Positions 52,999 to 62,998 of a stretch of DNA of 64,000 bases are shown one piece after another. This DNA is from Actibacterium lipolyticum (lineage in GTDB: Bacteria; Pseudomonadota; Alphaproteobacteria; Rhodobacterales; Rhodobacteraceae), in contig NZ_FXYE01000002.1 in assembly GCF_900184935.1 (NCBI RefSeq), positions 310,001 through 374,000 of the forward strand, in the 5' to 3' direction. How positions within the stretch are numbered: the stretch's first letter is position 1; every line of letters starts with the position of its first letter. The notes below the pieces were generated by a model. It saw only the letters and a program-made list of their open reading frames with translations. It searched no databases and was not told where the DNA came from. Position numbers and translations under genes: made by a program.

Positions 52999-53352
52999 TT
53001 CCGCCCCTCTTCGATTGATATGTCTGTGCTGGCCAAATGACTCGGCCCCGCAGATTTCGTTGCAAACGTAATGAATATCCCCCGAACACGAAAGAGCATT
53101 CTGGAAAACCCGCAACTGATTGAATTTCGGGCATAGCACCGGGCAAAAAGTCGCGTTCGTGCCAGAGTTTATCATCAAGCTTGCGTTTTTTTACTTTGGG
53201 GTAAAAACTCAAAGCACAGGGGGAGGCTCGCGGAAACGCAACGCCACGCGCGTTGCAAGACAGTCAGCGAGAGAATTTCAAGTCCATCCCCCGTCAAGCC
53301 CGCTTCAGACGGTGCTCTTAAAGATCAATAGATTGAACGACGGAGGAATAAG
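52999..53352. promoter_or_regulatory. Divergent promoter region with candidate operator for the sugar cluster
   Basis: No gene is seen. An inverted repeat GCAACGC - CACGC - GCGTTGC lies at 53238-53256, and CGTTGCAA occurs at both 53059 and 53251. These could bind a LacI-type regulator of the following ABC operon. The AT-rich stretch at 53170-53215 may hold a promoter. Confidence 0.4.
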
Positions 53353-54714
53353 ATGACCATTCACCCCCCAAAATACGTGGCACGACTGATGCTGGGCGCC
53401 TCTACGGCGCTGGCGCTATGCGCTGCCAGTGCCGGTGCGGATACGATCAGGTTCTGGACCACAGAAGAACAGCCCGAACGCCTGGCCAAACAACAAGAGA
53501 TGGCCGCGCAGTTCAAAGCAGAAACCGGAACCGAAGTAGAGGTTATTCCCGTCACCGAAAGCGATCTTGGCACGCGCGCGACAGCTGCGTTTGCGGCCGG
53601 TGACCTTCCGGACGTTATCTATCACACGCTGCAATACACGCTGCCATGGGCCGAAGCTGGCATTTTGGATACCGACGCCGCCACCGATGTCGTCGAGGAA
53701 TTGGGCCAAGCCACGTTCGCGGCGGGTGCGCTTAGCATGGCCGCATTCAACGGTGGGGTTGCTGCGGTCCCTGTCGACGGCTGGACGCAAATGATCGTCT
53801 ATCGCAAAGACCTGTTCGATGCGAACGGGCTTGCCGCCCCGTCGACCTATGCCAACGTTCTGGCCGCGCTGGAAAAGCTACATAACCCGCCCGAAATGTA
53901 TGGCTTCGTTGCCGCCACCAAGGTGGACGAAAACTTCATGAGCCAAGTGTTGGAACATGTGTTCCTTGCAAACGGCGTGTCCCCCGTCAACGCCGATGGC
54001 TTTGCCCCACTAGACGAAGCCAAAACCACCGAGGTGCTGGATTTCTATAAGGCCATCGCCGAAGCCTCCCCCCCAGGGGAACTATACTGGAAGCAATCGC
54101 GCGAACTGTATTTCGCGGGCAAGGCTGCGATGATCATCTGGTCGCCGTTCATCTTGGACGAACTGGCCGGTCTTCGTGACAGCGCGCCCCCCACCATCAA
54201 CGATGACCCAACCTCGGGCGAGCTTGCCTCAAAAACCGGGATCATCACCAACTTTGCCGGGCCTTCGAACCCAGAGGGCGCAGCGTGGGGCGATATGCGG
54301 TACTTTGGCATAACCAGCGACGCTGATATCGATGCGGCAATGGATTTCGTCAAATTCTCGATGGACGATGGGTATACGCAAACGCTTTCCATCGCGCCCG
54401 AGGGTAAGTTCCCAGTGCGCAAGGGAACCGTCGAAGACCCTGAAAAGTTCACGATGGCATGGTCCAAGCTGGACGTTGGCGTTGATCGCAAGGCGCCTTT
54501 GGCCGAACTCTATGCCCCAGAAATGATTGCTGAAATCGTTGGCGGGCTTGATGTCGCCAAACGCTGGGGCGTCGAAGAAGGGCAGCTTTCGCTGGCATCC
54601 AAGATGATCAACTCGCAGGTCATCAACCGTTTGGTGCGCGAATACATTGATGGCGCGCGCGATGCCGCCAGCACTGTCGCAGCACTGAACGAGGAACTGG
54701 CCGCGATCAACTGA
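53353..54714 (+). CDS. Sugar ABC transporter substrate-binding protein
   Basis: This 453-aa family 1 extracellular binding protein has a signal peptide (cleaved near ASAGA/DTIRFW). Typical motifs are IRFWTTEEQPERLAKQQEMA, DLPDVIYHTLQYTLPWAEAG and VPVDGWTQMIVYRKDLF. It binds a carbohydrate in the periplasm. GGAGG precedes the ATG. A 10-bp hairpin follows in the gap before the permease gene. The enzymes nearby suggest a galactoside or glycosyl-glycerol-like ligand. Confidence 0.93.
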   Translation: MTIHPPKYVARLMLGASTALALCAASAGADTIRFWTTEEQPERLAKQQEMAAQFKAETGTEVEVIPVTESDLGTRATAAFAAGDLPDVIYHTLQYTLPWAEAGILDTDAATDVVEELGQATFAAGALSMAAFNGGVAAVPVDGWTQMIVYRKDLFDANGLAAPSTYANVLAALEKLHNPPEMYGFVAATKVDENFMSQVLEHVFLANGVSPVNADGFAPLDEAKTTEVLDFYKAIAEASPPGELYWKQSRELYFAGKAAMIIWSPFILDELAGLRDSAPPTINDDPTSGELASKTGIITNFAGPSNPEGAAWGDMRYFGITSDADIDAAMDFVKFSMDDGYTQTLSIAPEGKFPVRKGTVEDPEKFTMAWSKLDVGVDRKAPLAELYAPEMIAEIVGGLDVAKRWGVEEGQLSLASKMINSQVINRLVREYIDGARDAASTVAALNEELAAIN

Positions 54715-54729
54715 TCGCCGACCGGCATT

Positions 54730-54755
54730 GGGCCAAAGCGCACCAGCTTTGGCCC
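54730..54755 (+). other. Hairpin between binding-protein and permease genes
   Basis: A perfect 10-bp stem GGGCCAAAGC / GCTTTGGCCC with a 6-base loop and no T-run. It probably sets the higher expression of the binding protein relative to the permease. Confidence 0.6.
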
Positions 54756-54771
54756 ACCCCGAGGAGCCGCG

Positions 54772-56016
54772 ATGACATCATCCAGCCCCCCTAAAGGCAC
54801 AGGCCCCCTTGCCCGACGCGAAGCGCGGCTGGCGTGGGCGATGCTGATGCCAACGATCATAAGCGTGTCATTGGTGGTGATACTGCCGCTGTTGGCTGTG
54901 TTCTGGATCAGTGTGAAACCGATCGGATTGGCGGACCTGCGCGCTCCAACGCCCATCGTACGCGAAAGCCTGCGTGGTCGCCCACAGGCCGCTGGCGATG
55001 AAGGGACCATCGAATACAGGCTTCGCAATTCCAGCCAAGACAAACCCATTACAGACGTTACGCTGACCGACACCTTGCCCACCGGGCTAACGTTTCAAGA
55101 CCCTGACCCGCGCTGCCGTTTGGACGGGCTGAACCTGTTCTGCGACCTTGGTGATTGGGAAGGCGGTGCCCGTGATAGCGTCAAAATTCCGGTGACCGTC
55201 AGCCAAGCCTTTCTGGACGCCGATCCAGATCTGGACGACACGCCCGCCCAGATGACAGGCCGTTCGGAAAACATTTTGCTGAATGCCGATTTCACGTTTG
55301 AAAACTTCGCGCGCATCTTTAACGGCAAGGAATTCTTCGCCGTTCTTTACGCCACGCTGTTTTACACAATCGTTGGCACCATCGGCGCGATGGTCGTGGG
55401 GCTGTTCGCCGCGATCCTGCTGAACAAGTCGTTCACCGGCCAAGGCATCCTTCGCGGGCTTTTCCTGTTTCCCTATGTCGCCCCGGTGATCGCTGTCGCG
55501 TTTACATGGGTGACGTTGTTTGATCCATTTTCGGGGTCAACCAACGCCCTGCTTATTCAGATGGGCGTCACGACGGGGCCGATCAATTTCTTCGGCCAAC
55601 GCCCGCTGGCGCTGATCATGGTGACGGTCTTTGAAATCTGGCGCTACTTCCCGCTGTCGTTCCTGTTCATTCTGGCACGGATGCAAAGCATTCCCGAAGA
55701 CATGTACGAAGCCGCAGATATGGACGGCGCAAGCCCCTTTCAAAAGTTCTGGTATCTGTCCCTGCCCCAGTTGCTTGGCATCCTGTCGGTCCTGTTTTTG
55801 CTGCGCTTCATTTGGACGTTCAACAAATTCGACGACATCTTCCTGCTAACCGGAGGGAACGCGGGGACTCGTGTTCTGACTGTTCATGTCTACGAACAGG
55901 CATTCGCGATTTCCAACATCGGCGCAGGCGCAGCGGTCGCCGTTGTGATCTTTGTTTGCCTGCTTTTGTTCAGCATCTTTTTCTTCAAATTCATCAGCCG
56001 GGAGGAAGGCTTGTGA
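54772..56016 (+). CDS. Sugar ABC transporter permease with inserted DUF11-like domain
   Basis: This 414-aa permease has helix 1 at about residues 22-47. A periplasmic insert of about 100 residues follows, containing GTIEYRLRNSSQDKPITDVT and LTDTLPTGLTFQDPDPRC, the style of the DUF11 beta-sandwich of surface proteins. The MalF-type core follows (FAVLYATLFYTIVGTIGAMV onwards), with the EAA loop AADMDGASPFQKFWYLSLPQ. The insert is far from usual; relatives would show whether it is family-wide. GAGGAG precedes the ATG. Confidence 0.9.
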   Translation: MTSSSPPKGTGPLARREARLAWAMLMPTIISVSLVVILPLLAVFWISVKPIGLADLRAPTPIVRESLRGRPQAAGDEGTIEYRLRNSSQDKPITDVTLTDTLPTGLTFQDPDPRCRLDGLNLFCDLGDWEGGARDSVKIPVTVSQAFLDADPDLDDTPAQMTGRSENILLNADFTFENFARIFNGKEFFAVLYATLFYTIVGTIGAMVVGLFAAILLNKSFTGQGILRGLFLFPYVAPVIAVAFTWVTLFDPFSGSTNALLIQMGVTTGPINFFGQRPLALIMVTVFEIWRYFPLSFLFILARMQSIPEDMYEAADMDGASPFQKFWYLSLPQLLGILSVLFLLRFIWTFNKFDDIFLLTGGNAGTRVLTVHVYEQAFAISNIGAGAAVAVVIFVCLLLFSIFFFKFISREEGL

Positions 56017-56062
56017 AGCAACATTGCCGCCCCAAAACCGGCACAGCATCGGCGTGCGCATC

Positions 56063-57274
56063 ATGAAACGCGGAACAGTCACAGGCCCCATTCTGGGGGC
56101 GCTTTGGTTCGTCATCCTCGCCACGACGTTGTGCATCGTGATGTCGTTTTTCACCGGCGCATTGTTTCGCCCTGTGATCTGGCTGGCCTTGGTTTGGGGC
56201 GCAGGTTTGGGATTGGCGATGATCTATCTGCGCAAACCCGTTTGGGGGGGCATCGTTCCGGGCACTGCGGCGGCGTTGGTGTTGGCCTCGTTTGTGGGGC
56301 TATCCCCCATCGCCACGGGGGAGACGGTTGGCCCCCTAACGCGCGTGGCGGTGTCCGTGATTTTGGGCGCGACCTTTGCCCTCAGCCAACTGCGGATCAC
56401 CCAAAACTGCCCGCCCGGCCCGCTGACCCGGCACGAATTCGAAGCAGCCGTCATTCGGTTTCTGACCGGGTTTGGCTATCTCTTCTTCACGGCGATCGTG
56501 ATCATTCCATTCTATGTGATGGTGATGACCAGCCTGAAATCGCAACAAGAGCTTTTGCAGAACCCTCTCGATTTTTCCGTGGACCTTTCAAAAGGCTGGG
56601 GCCTTTTGCGCAGCTATGACGAACTGTTCGCCCTTTTCAATTTCGGCACCTACCTTTGGACCTCGTTCTATGTGTCGGTGCTGACGGTGCTGATTACGCT
56701 TTTGTTTTCGGTCCCCGGTGCCTATGCGGTCGCGCGATTACGATTTGCGGGTCGGGCGGCGTTTTCCCGGTCTATCCTATTGATTTACATGGTCCCGATG
56801 ATCGTGCTGGCGCTGCCGATCTATATTGTGTTCTCGCTGACCGGGTTGCGCAATTCGATTGCCGGTATCGTAATGATCTATCCGGTCACGACCATTCCGG
56901 TCGCGCTTTACATGCTTCAAGGATACTTCCGCGGCCTTCCTTCCGAAGTCGAAGATGCCGGATTGATGGACGGGTTATCGCGCCTTCAGGTCATCTGGAA
57001 AATCACGCTACCGCTTAGCCTTCCGGCGCTAGCATCGGTCTCTCTCTACGTTTTCATGATCGCTTGGAACGAATTTCTGCTGGCCTTCATGTTGCTGGAT
57101 GATCCATCGAAATTCACCCTTACGCGCGGGGTAACAATGCTGAATTCATCAGAAATCCCGCGCCAACACCTGATGGCGGGTGCGGTCATTGCAACGGTGC
57201 CGATCATGGCGCTGTTCTTGGGGTTAGAGAAATTCATGACCAAAGGGCTGACCGCCGGATCGGTGAAAGGGTAA
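56063..57274 (+). CDS. Carbohydrate ABC transporter permease (MalG-type, extended N-terminus)
   Basis: This is a 403-aa permease. About the first 130 residues add three or four hydrophobic segments (GPILGALWFVILATTLCIVM, PVIWLALVWGAGLGLAMIYL, GTAAALVLASFVGLSPIATG) not found in standard MalG of about 280 aa. The core starts at FLTGFGYLFFTAIVIIPFYV and includes the EAA loop EVEDAGLMDGLSRLQVIWKI. The start is placed at ATG 56063; the frame is open to 55952 inside the upstream gene. It forms the channel with the preceding permease. Confidence 0.88.
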   Translation: MKRGTVTGPILGALWFVILATTLCIVMSFFTGALFRPVIWLALVWGAGLGLAMIYLRKPVWGGIVPGTAAALVLASFVGLSPIATGETVGPLTRVAVSVILGATFALSQLRITQNCPPGPLTRHEFEAAVIRFLTGFGYLFFTAIVIIPFYVMVMTSLKSQQELLQNPLDFSVDLSKGWGLLRSYDELFALFNFGTYLWTSFYVSVLTVLITLLFSVPGAYAVARLRFAGRAAFSRSILLIYMVPMIVLALPIYIVFSLTGLRNSIAGIVMIYPVTTIPVALYMLQGYFRGLPSEVEDAGLMDGLSRLQVIWKITLPLSLPALASVSLYVFMIAWNEFLLAFMLLDDPSKFTLTRGVTMLNSSEIPRQHLMAGAVIATVPIMALFLGLEKFMTKGLTAGSVKG

Positions 57275-57276
57275 CC

Positions 57277-58539
57277 ATGGACTTGGACGCACAAGCGCGC
57301 GCTATTTTGGCGAATAATGATCGCGGCGGGTACACGGTGCCAACCGGTGGCCTGTACCCATATCAGTGGAACTGGGACAGCGTGTTTGCCGCCTTTGGCT
57401 TTGCTGAACATGACATACCCCGCGCCTGGCAAGAGCTTGAAACCCTGTTCAAAGGTCAATGGCCCAACGGCATGGTCCCGCACATCCTGTTTCACAAAGT
57501 CGACCCCAGCTATTTTCCCGGCCCCGACGTTTGGGGCGGTGTTGGGCCTGTTCCGTCGTCCGGAATAAGCCAGCCCCCCATCGCCGCCACCTTCGTTCGC
57601 ATACTGTTAGAGGCGGACCAAAAGAATGGGCAGGCACATGCCCGCGCCCTGTTCCCAAAACTGATGGATTGGCATCGCTGGTTTTACAACTGGCGCACTG
57701 AAAACGGTGCCATCGTTGTCACCCATCCGTGGGAAACCGGGCGCGATAATTCGCCCGACTGGGACGGGCCTTTTGCCGCGATCACCCCCCAAGGCATCGA
57801 CGAATACGACCGGCGTGACACCCATCACGTCGTCGATGAAGAACGCCCCCGCAAGTATGACTATGACCGCTACCTCTATCTGGTGAAACTGGGGCGCGAG
57901 TGTCATTGGGACGAGGCAAAGCTTAGGGAAATAACGCCGTTTCGTGTCGCCGATCCGACGATGACATTTACCCTGCTGCGCGCAAATCGCGACTTGCGCG
58001 TGATGGCACAGGCGTTTGGTGAACCGACAGACGAAATCGACACATGGATCGCCGCGCAAGAGGCAGGTGCCGAAACCCTCTGGAACCCCGAAATCGGCAG
58101 CTACGACTGCTATGACACGCGAGCCGGCAAGTTCGCCGGGTGCATTTCCAACGCCTCGTTCTTGAATTGGTATGCGGGCGTGGGGGGCGACCGGATGCTG
58201 GCGCATCTTCAACGGATCGCGCAATTGGTGCCCTATTCCGTGCCCAGTCACGACCCCGCCAGCCCGAATTATGAACCAAAACGATATTGGCGCGGTCCGG
58301 TTTGGGCGATGATGAACATGTTGATCTGCATCGGCCTTTACGAAGCCGGCCACGTGACCGAGGCAACCCGCATCCGCGATGAAACCGCTCAAATGATCGC
58401 CGAAAACGGGTTCGCAGAATATTTTGACCCCCGCGACGGAAGCCCCGCAGGCGGGCGGTCATTCACTTGGACAGCCGCCGTTTGGCTCGGCTGGGCATCG
58501 CCAAACACAGGGAGGAACCGATGGGCAGCATCGAGCTGA
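57277..58539 (+). CDS. GH63-like glycoside hydrolase (glucosyl/mannosylglycerate hydrolase-like)
   Basis: This is a 420-aa (alpha/alpha)6-barrel protein with no signal peptide. The segments YPYQWNWDSVFAAFGFAEHD, QWPNGMVPHI and HPWETGRDNSPDWD match the MGH1-like GH63 type that cleaves glucosylglycerate or mannosylglycerate. A later YWRGPVWAMMNMLICIGLYE is the usual barrel closing helix. It acts in the cytoplasm on the imported compound. It overlaps the following ATPase gene by 19 bases. Natural substrate is uncertain. Confidence 0.82.
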   Translation: MDLDAQARAILANNDRGGYTVPTGGLYPYQWNWDSVFAAFGFAEHDIPRAWQELETLFKGQWPNGMVPHILFHKVDPSYFPGPDVWGGVGPVPSSGISQPPIAATFVRILLEADQKNGQAHARALFPKLMDWHRWFYNWRTENGAIVVTHPWETGRDNSPDWDGPFAAITPQGIDEYDRRDTHHVVDEERPRKYDYDRYLYLVKLGRECHWDEAKLREITPFRVADPTMTFTLLRANRDLRVMAQAFGEPTDEIDTWIAAQEAGAETLWNPEIGSYDCYDTRAGKFAGCISNASFLNWYAGVGGDRMLAHLQRIAQLVPYSVPSHDPASPNYEPKRYWRGPVWAMMNMLICIGLYEAGHVTEATRIRDETAQMIAENGFAEYFDPRDGSPAGGRSFTWTAAVWLGWASPNTGRNRWAASS

Positions 58540-59576
58540 AGGGGATCGAAAAGTGGTTCGGCGAATTGCAGGTCATCAAAGGGATCGACCTGACGATTGC
58601 GGATGGCGAATTCATCATTTTCGTCGGCCCGTCGGGCTGCGGCAAGTCCACCCTGTTGCGAATGATTGGTGGGCTCGAAGAAACCTCGCGCGGGGCGATT
58701 TTCATCGACGGGAAAGACGTGACTGATCAACCGCCTGCGCAACGTGGGCTGACGATGGTGTTTCAGTCTTACGCGCTTTACCCGCATATGTCGGTGCGCG
58801 ACAACATGGGGTTTTCACTGAAAACCGCCGGGGCACCCAAGGCCGAAATTGACGAAAAAGTAGACGAGGCCGCGCAGATCCTAAAGCTAGAGCCCTATCT
58901 GGATCGCCGGCCAAAGGCACTGTCCGGGGGGCAACGCCAACGGGTGGCGATTGGGCGCTCTATTGTGCGGAATCCGACGGCGTTCTTATTCGACGAACCG
59001 CTTTCCAACCTTGATGCCGCCCTGCGGGTCGAGATGCGGTACGAAATCACCAAGCTCCATCGCGAGCTTTCGACAACGATGCTGTATGTCACCCATGATC
59101 AGGTCGAGGCGATGACATTGGCGGATCGTATCGTCGTTCTGGATGCGGGTTTCATCGCTCAAGTCGGCACCCCAAAAGAGCTGTACGAAACGCCCGCCAA
59201 CCTTTTCGTGGCGCAATTCATCGGCAGCCCAAAGATGAATGTCATCCCCTGCGTGACCGACGCGACCAGTTACAGCCTAAGCAGCGCACGCGGGGGCGAA
59301 TTTTCTGGTGATCGGCCAGCGGTCAACCTTGGCATAAGGCCCGAACACATTCACCTTTGCGACGCTGGCGAAGGGCAATGCGACGGCACGCTAGACGTGA
59401 TCGAATACCTTGGGGCTGACACCTATCTGATTTTCGATTGCGGACAGCTTGGCCACATCACGGTCCGTCAGGAAGGCGAAACCGAATTGAAACGCGGCGA
59501 CGTCTTCGGGCTGCATTTCACCCCGGACCGCCAGCGTTTCTTCGACAAAGACGGGATCGCGGTGTTTGCTACTTAG
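58521..59576 (+). CDS. Sugar ABC transporter ATP-binding protein (UgpC/MalK type)
   Basis: This 351-aa ATPase has Walker A GPSGCGKSTLLRMI, signature LSGGQRQRVAIGRS, Walker B AFLFDEPLSNLDA and switch histidine in VTHDQVEAM, followed by a C-terminal TOBE/OB domain (GIRPEHIHLCDAGEGQCDGT). GGAGG precedes the ATG at 58521. It is the last gene of the ABC operon; its stop overlaps the convergent GH42 gene by 4 bases. Confidence 0.94.
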   Translation: MGSIELKGIEKWFGELQVIKGIDLTIADGEFIIFVGPSGCGKSTLLRMIGGLEETSRGAIFIDGKDVTDQPPAQRGLTMVFQSYALYPHMSVRDNMGFSLKTAGAPKAEIDEKVDEAAQILKLEPYLDRRPKALSGGQRQRVAIGRSIVRNPTAFLFDEPLSNLDAALRVEMRYEITKLHRELSTTMLYVTHDQVEAMTLADRIVVLDAGFIAQVGTPKELYETPANLFVAQFIGSPKMNVIPCVTDATSYSLSSARGGEFSGDRPAVNLGIRPEHIHLCDAGEGQCDGTLDVIEYLGADTYLIFDCGQLGHITVRQEGETELKRGDVFGLHFTPDRQRFFDKDGIAVFAT

Positions 59577-61492
59577 CGTGCGAACCACGCCACGCCGCAG
59601 CCCGGAACACTGCGCCCATCCCACGTGACAGGATCCGCACCATAGTTGATCACGAACCGTGTGCCCCCCGCGTCGCGCAGGCGCAGCCCTTCGGGCATGA
59701 CATGGGTTTCGATCCCCTGTGCGACGCACAGCTTTGAAATCAGCGCGCCAAGCCCCGCGTCATCCAGCCAAGCCCCAAGATAGTAAAGATTGCCCGATGA
59801 CATGACCACCGCGTCACCAGCCTCGGTTGCCAAAGTGACCTCTGCCGCCCCCTCTAGCCGCTCCATCCAGTGGCGCACAGCCCCGCCTTCGCGAAGCGGG
59901 CGCATATGCGACGGCGGCAAGCTTTCCATCAAAGAGATCGTCACATCCAGCCCCGGAACTTGGGGCGGCATTGGGTTGGGAATGGCGAACTCTTCCGTCA
60001 ACGTGTTGGCGCGCGGGCCAATCAGGCAGGCCGCAGAACACCGTTGCATCGCATCGCTTAGCGTTTGCCCCAAGGTCATCAGCCCCGGTGCCAGAACCAA
60101 GCCGTACCCAGACAGGTCATCGCAATCACTTGGAACAATATCGACCGACAGGCCAAGTTTTCTTAGCGCGCGATACATGTCCAGCATCAGCCGAAAATAG
60201 TCAAAGTCGGCACCCTGAGGCTGCGTTTCCCATGCCCACGCCGAAGGATAATCAAACACCAACGCAACCGGCGCTTGGGTCGTTTCAAGAGGGCCAACAG
60301 CGGCGATTTCCTGTGCGACTTGCGCGGCTTCGCCCAAGGCAGGCGCAGGTTGGCTGTCTGGGCGCAACAGCCCGGCGTGGTTTTGTTCTTGGGCGATCGG
60401 GGCTTGGCGCCAGCGGAAATAACACACCGCTTCGGCCCCGTGGGCGAAAGCCTCCCACGCCCAAAGGCGGGCCATGCCGGGAAGCGGCGCGGGGTTATAG
60501 GGCGCCCAATTCACCGGGCCGGGCTGCTGTTCCATGATCCACCAACGCCCGTTGCCCACGGCGCGGTACAAATCGTGGTGGAACGCCTGCATATCGGGAT
60601 CACCCTGTTGCAGATAACGGGCCTTGTGGGCCTCACTTGCCTCGATCCGGTCAGACAAAAAGCCGATGGGATAGCTATCCCAGCTGGCAACGTCCAAATC
60701 CGCGCCGACGGCAAAATGATCAAACGCCAGTTCCCGCCCCATATAATTATGGATGAGCGGAGCATCCGTATGCGCGCGCAAAATCTGCGTCTGAACGCGG
60801 TTGAAGGCCACCACCTGATCGGAACTGAAACGCCGAAACGCCATGACATGCGCCGGGTTTGGTTCGGTCACTGTAAGGTTGGGCAGTTCGACCTGATCAA
60901 AGCTGTCATATTCCATCGACCAGAACACATTGCCCCACGCGCGGTTCAACGCCTGCGGTGATTGATAACGCTGCGCAAGCCAATCACGGAACGCATCGCG
61001 CGCGGCATTTGAATAAGACACCACCGTATCGTGGCAGCCGTATTCGTTATCGGTCTGCCACGCGGCAACATGTGGCTTACGGCCATAACGGCGTGCAAGT
61101 TCAGTGGTTATTCGTGCGGATTCAGCGCGATAGCCCGCGTGGCTAAAGCAGTAATGCCGCCGCGAGCCAAAGCCGCGCACGCGCCCATCACCGTCAACCG
61201 CCAGCATGTCAGGGTATTTATCAACCACCCACCGCGGCGGTGTCGCCGTCGGCGTGCCCAAGACCACGCGCAGCCCGGCACTGCCAAGCGTTTCGATGGC
61301 ACGATCCATCCAATCAAAGTCGAAGACACCTTCGCGCGGTTCCAGCCGCGACCAAGCAAACTCCCCGATACGCACCCAAGTTAGGCCCGTCGCAACCATC
61401 TGTGCCGCGTCTTGGGCCCAAGTTTCCTCGGACCAGTGTTCAGGGTAATAACAGACCCCCAAAGTTGGCGTTGCGACGCGCCCCGCCATCAC
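59573..61492 (-). CDS. Beta-galactosidase, GH42 family
   Basis: This 639-aa enzyme has a GH42 TIM-barrel with acid/base Glu150 (WQTDNEYG) and nucleophile Glu321 (WIMEQQPG). A trimerisation-type middle domain and C-terminal beta domain follow ([20 protein letters not shown]). There is no signal peptide, so it hydrolyses imported beta-galactosides in the cytoplasm. It overlaps the dgoA stop by 4 bases and is the last gene of the minus-strand operon. Confidence 0.94.
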   Translation of the reverse strand: MMAGRVATPTLGVCYYPEHWSEETWAQDAAQMVATGLTWVRIGEFAWSRLEPREGVFDFDWMDRAIETLGSAGLRVVLGTPTATPPRWVVDKYPDMLAVDGDGRVRGFGSRRHYCFSHAGYRAESARITTELARRYGRKPHVAAWQTDNEYGCHDTVVSYSNAARDAFRDWLAQRYQSPQALNRAWGNVFWSMEYDSFDQVELPNLTVTEPNPAHVMAFRRFSSDQVVAFNRVQTQILRAHTDAPLIHNYMGRELAFDHFAVGADLDVASWDSYPIGFLSDRIEASEAHKARYLQQGDPDMQAFHHDLYRAVGNGRWWIMEQQPGPVNWAPYNPAPLPGMARLWAWEAFAHGAEAVCYFRWRQAPIAQEQNHAGLLRPDSQPAPALGEAAQVAQEIAAVGPLETTQAPVALVFDYPSAWAWETQPQGADFDYFRLMLDMYRALRKLGLSVDIVPSDCDDLSGYGLVLAPGLMTLGQTLSDAMQRCSAACLIGPRANTLTEEFAIPNPMPPQVPGLDVTISLMESLPPSHMRPLREGGAVRHWMERLEGAAEVTLATEAGDAVVMSSGNLYYLGAWLDDAGLGALISKLCVAQGIETHVMPEGLRLRDAGGTRFVINYGADPVTWDGRSVPGCGVAWFAR

Positions 61493-62094
61493 GCAACCGC
61501 CGCGTCATAGGCTGCGACAAGGTGTTGGGCCGTCTTGGCCACATCACGTGCCGACTGGCCGGGTTTATACAACGACGACCCAATGCCGAATCCATCGGCG
61601 CTGGCGGCAATCCAATCCGAAAAGGTGGTCGCAGACACACCGCCAACCGCAAAGACCTTGGTGCCTGTGGGTAAAACCGGGCGCATCGCTTTCAGGCCTT
61701 TTGGGCCGACCAGATCACCGGGAAAGATCTTGAGCCCATCCGCCCCAGCGGCCAATGCGGCAAAACACTCGGTCGGGGTCATGACACCCGGAAAGCTTTG
61801 CAAACCCGCCGCTTTCGTGGCGGCGATCACGTCTACATCGCAGTTGGGCGATACGATCAATTGCCCGCCTACCGCCGCGACGTCCTGCACATCTTGCGTG
61901 CTTAAAACCGTGCCGGCCCCAATCAGCGCGTCATTCCCAAAAGCCGCGACCATCGCTTTGATCGAGTCGAGCGGTTTGGGCGAATTCAGCGGCACCTCTA
62001 TCCGGTCGATACCGGCATCGATCAGAACTTCGGCAACGGGCACGGCTTCGTCTGGCGAAATGCCGCGCAAAATCGCGATCAGAGGGCGGCTCAT
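61489..62094 (-). CDS. dgoA: 2-dehydro-3-deoxy-6-phosphogalactonate aldolase
   Basis: This 201-aa class I aldolase splits KDPGal to pyruvate and glyceraldehyde 3-phosphate. It has the KDPG/KDPGal signature [13 protein letters not shown], the galactonate-type [14 protein letters not shown], and the Schiff-base lysine in [14 protein letters not shown]. The start overlaps the dgoK stop by 4 bases. It belongs to the DeLey-Doudoroff galactose route together with dgoK. Confidence 0.94.
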   Translation of the reverse strand: MSRPLIAILRGISPDEAVPVAEVLIDAGIDRIEVPLNSPKPLDSIKAMVAAFGNDALIGAGTVLSTQDVQDVAAVGGQLIVSPNCDVDVIAATKAAGLQSFPGVMTPTECFAALAAGADGLKIFPGDLVGPKGLKAMRPVLPTGTKVFAVGGVSATTFSDWIAASADGFGIGSSLYKPGQSARDVAKTAQHLVAAYDAAVA

Positions 62095-62993
62095 GTCACT
62101 GCTCCGACGTTTTCATGCGCTGCGGCCAAACCCGCGCGCGTCATTGCGTCCACATCCAATTGAACAACCTGCACGCCCTGTCGTGACAAGGCCGCGACAT
62201 AGGCGTCGGACAACGCGTCTGCCCCAATCACCGCCACCTGTTGGCCAAGCCAATACGGGCGTGCTGCGGCCAATTCGACACCGATCAACGCCCCCGAAAG
62301 CCGCGACCGCGCGGTCACGCCGTCAAGCTCTGCCAACAGGGCTTCGGCGCGCAGTGAAAACAGCCGGGCGGCCAGACGGGCGGGATTGGCCAAGGAGTCA
62401 TCCAAAGCCTCATCAAACGCACCGCTGTCCCAGCCATCGGCGGCAACGGTATGGCGTAGAATGGACTGTTTCGCCAACAGCGCGAACATCTCTCCGGTCA
62501 TGAAGGATTGGAACGAAACGATTTCTTCGGCGCTCACCAAAGCCCATTTGGTATGCGTACCGGGAAGGCAGATCACGCCGTCCCATTTCGGGTTCAGCGC
62601 AAGGAACCCGGCGATCTGGGTTTCTTCACCACGCATAACATCAGCGGGCTGCGCCTGTTTGACGCCCGGAACGATATGCACCCGCAGCCGCGGATCTGAT
62701 GTTTGCACTTGGGTCAGCGTGTCAGTCTTCGCCGCGCATGGCACCGCGCGATAAGGTGCCTCTGCCCAGCCCTGCCGCGACCCGGCCATACCGCAGACAA
62801 CCACATCCATCGCGCCTGCGCCCAGCCAGCCGCCAACAAGGTCAATCAACGCAGCCTCGAACCCTTCGGGCGGCAACGTGCCCATACCTGCATCTGATCT
62901 TGCTTCGGCAACGACAGTGTTGTCCGCGCCCATCCCCCACGCACGCAGGTTCGAAGTGCCCCAATCAACGCCGATCCAATTTACTTCAGTCAT
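62091..62993 (-). CDS. dgoK: 2-dehydro-3-deoxygalactonokinase
   Basis: This is a protein of about 300 aa that phosphorylates KDGal. The start [20 protein letters not shown] is the phosphate-1 motif, and [14 protein letters not shown] is the adenosine/phosphate-2 region. The ATG at 62993 begins at the conserved part; an ATG at 63002 overlaps the SDR stop (ATGA) and is equally usable. The dgoK-dgoA order is as in other galactonate operons. Confidence 0.94.
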   Translation of the reverse strand: MTEVNWIGVDWGTSNLRAWGMGADNTVVAEARSDAGMGTLPPEGFEAALIDLVGGWLGAGAMDVVVCGMAGSRQGWAEAPYRAVPCAAKTDTLTQVQTSDPRLRVHIVPGVKQAQPADVMRGEETQIAGFLALNPKWDGVICLPGTHTKWALVSAEEIVSFQSFMTGEMFALLAKQSILRHTVAADGWDSGAFDEALDDSLANPARLAARLFSLRAEALLAELDGVTARSRLSGALIGVELAAARPYWLGQQVAVIGADALSDAYVAALSRQGVQVVQLDVDAMTRAGLAAAHENVGAVT

Positions 62994-62998
62994 CCCGG

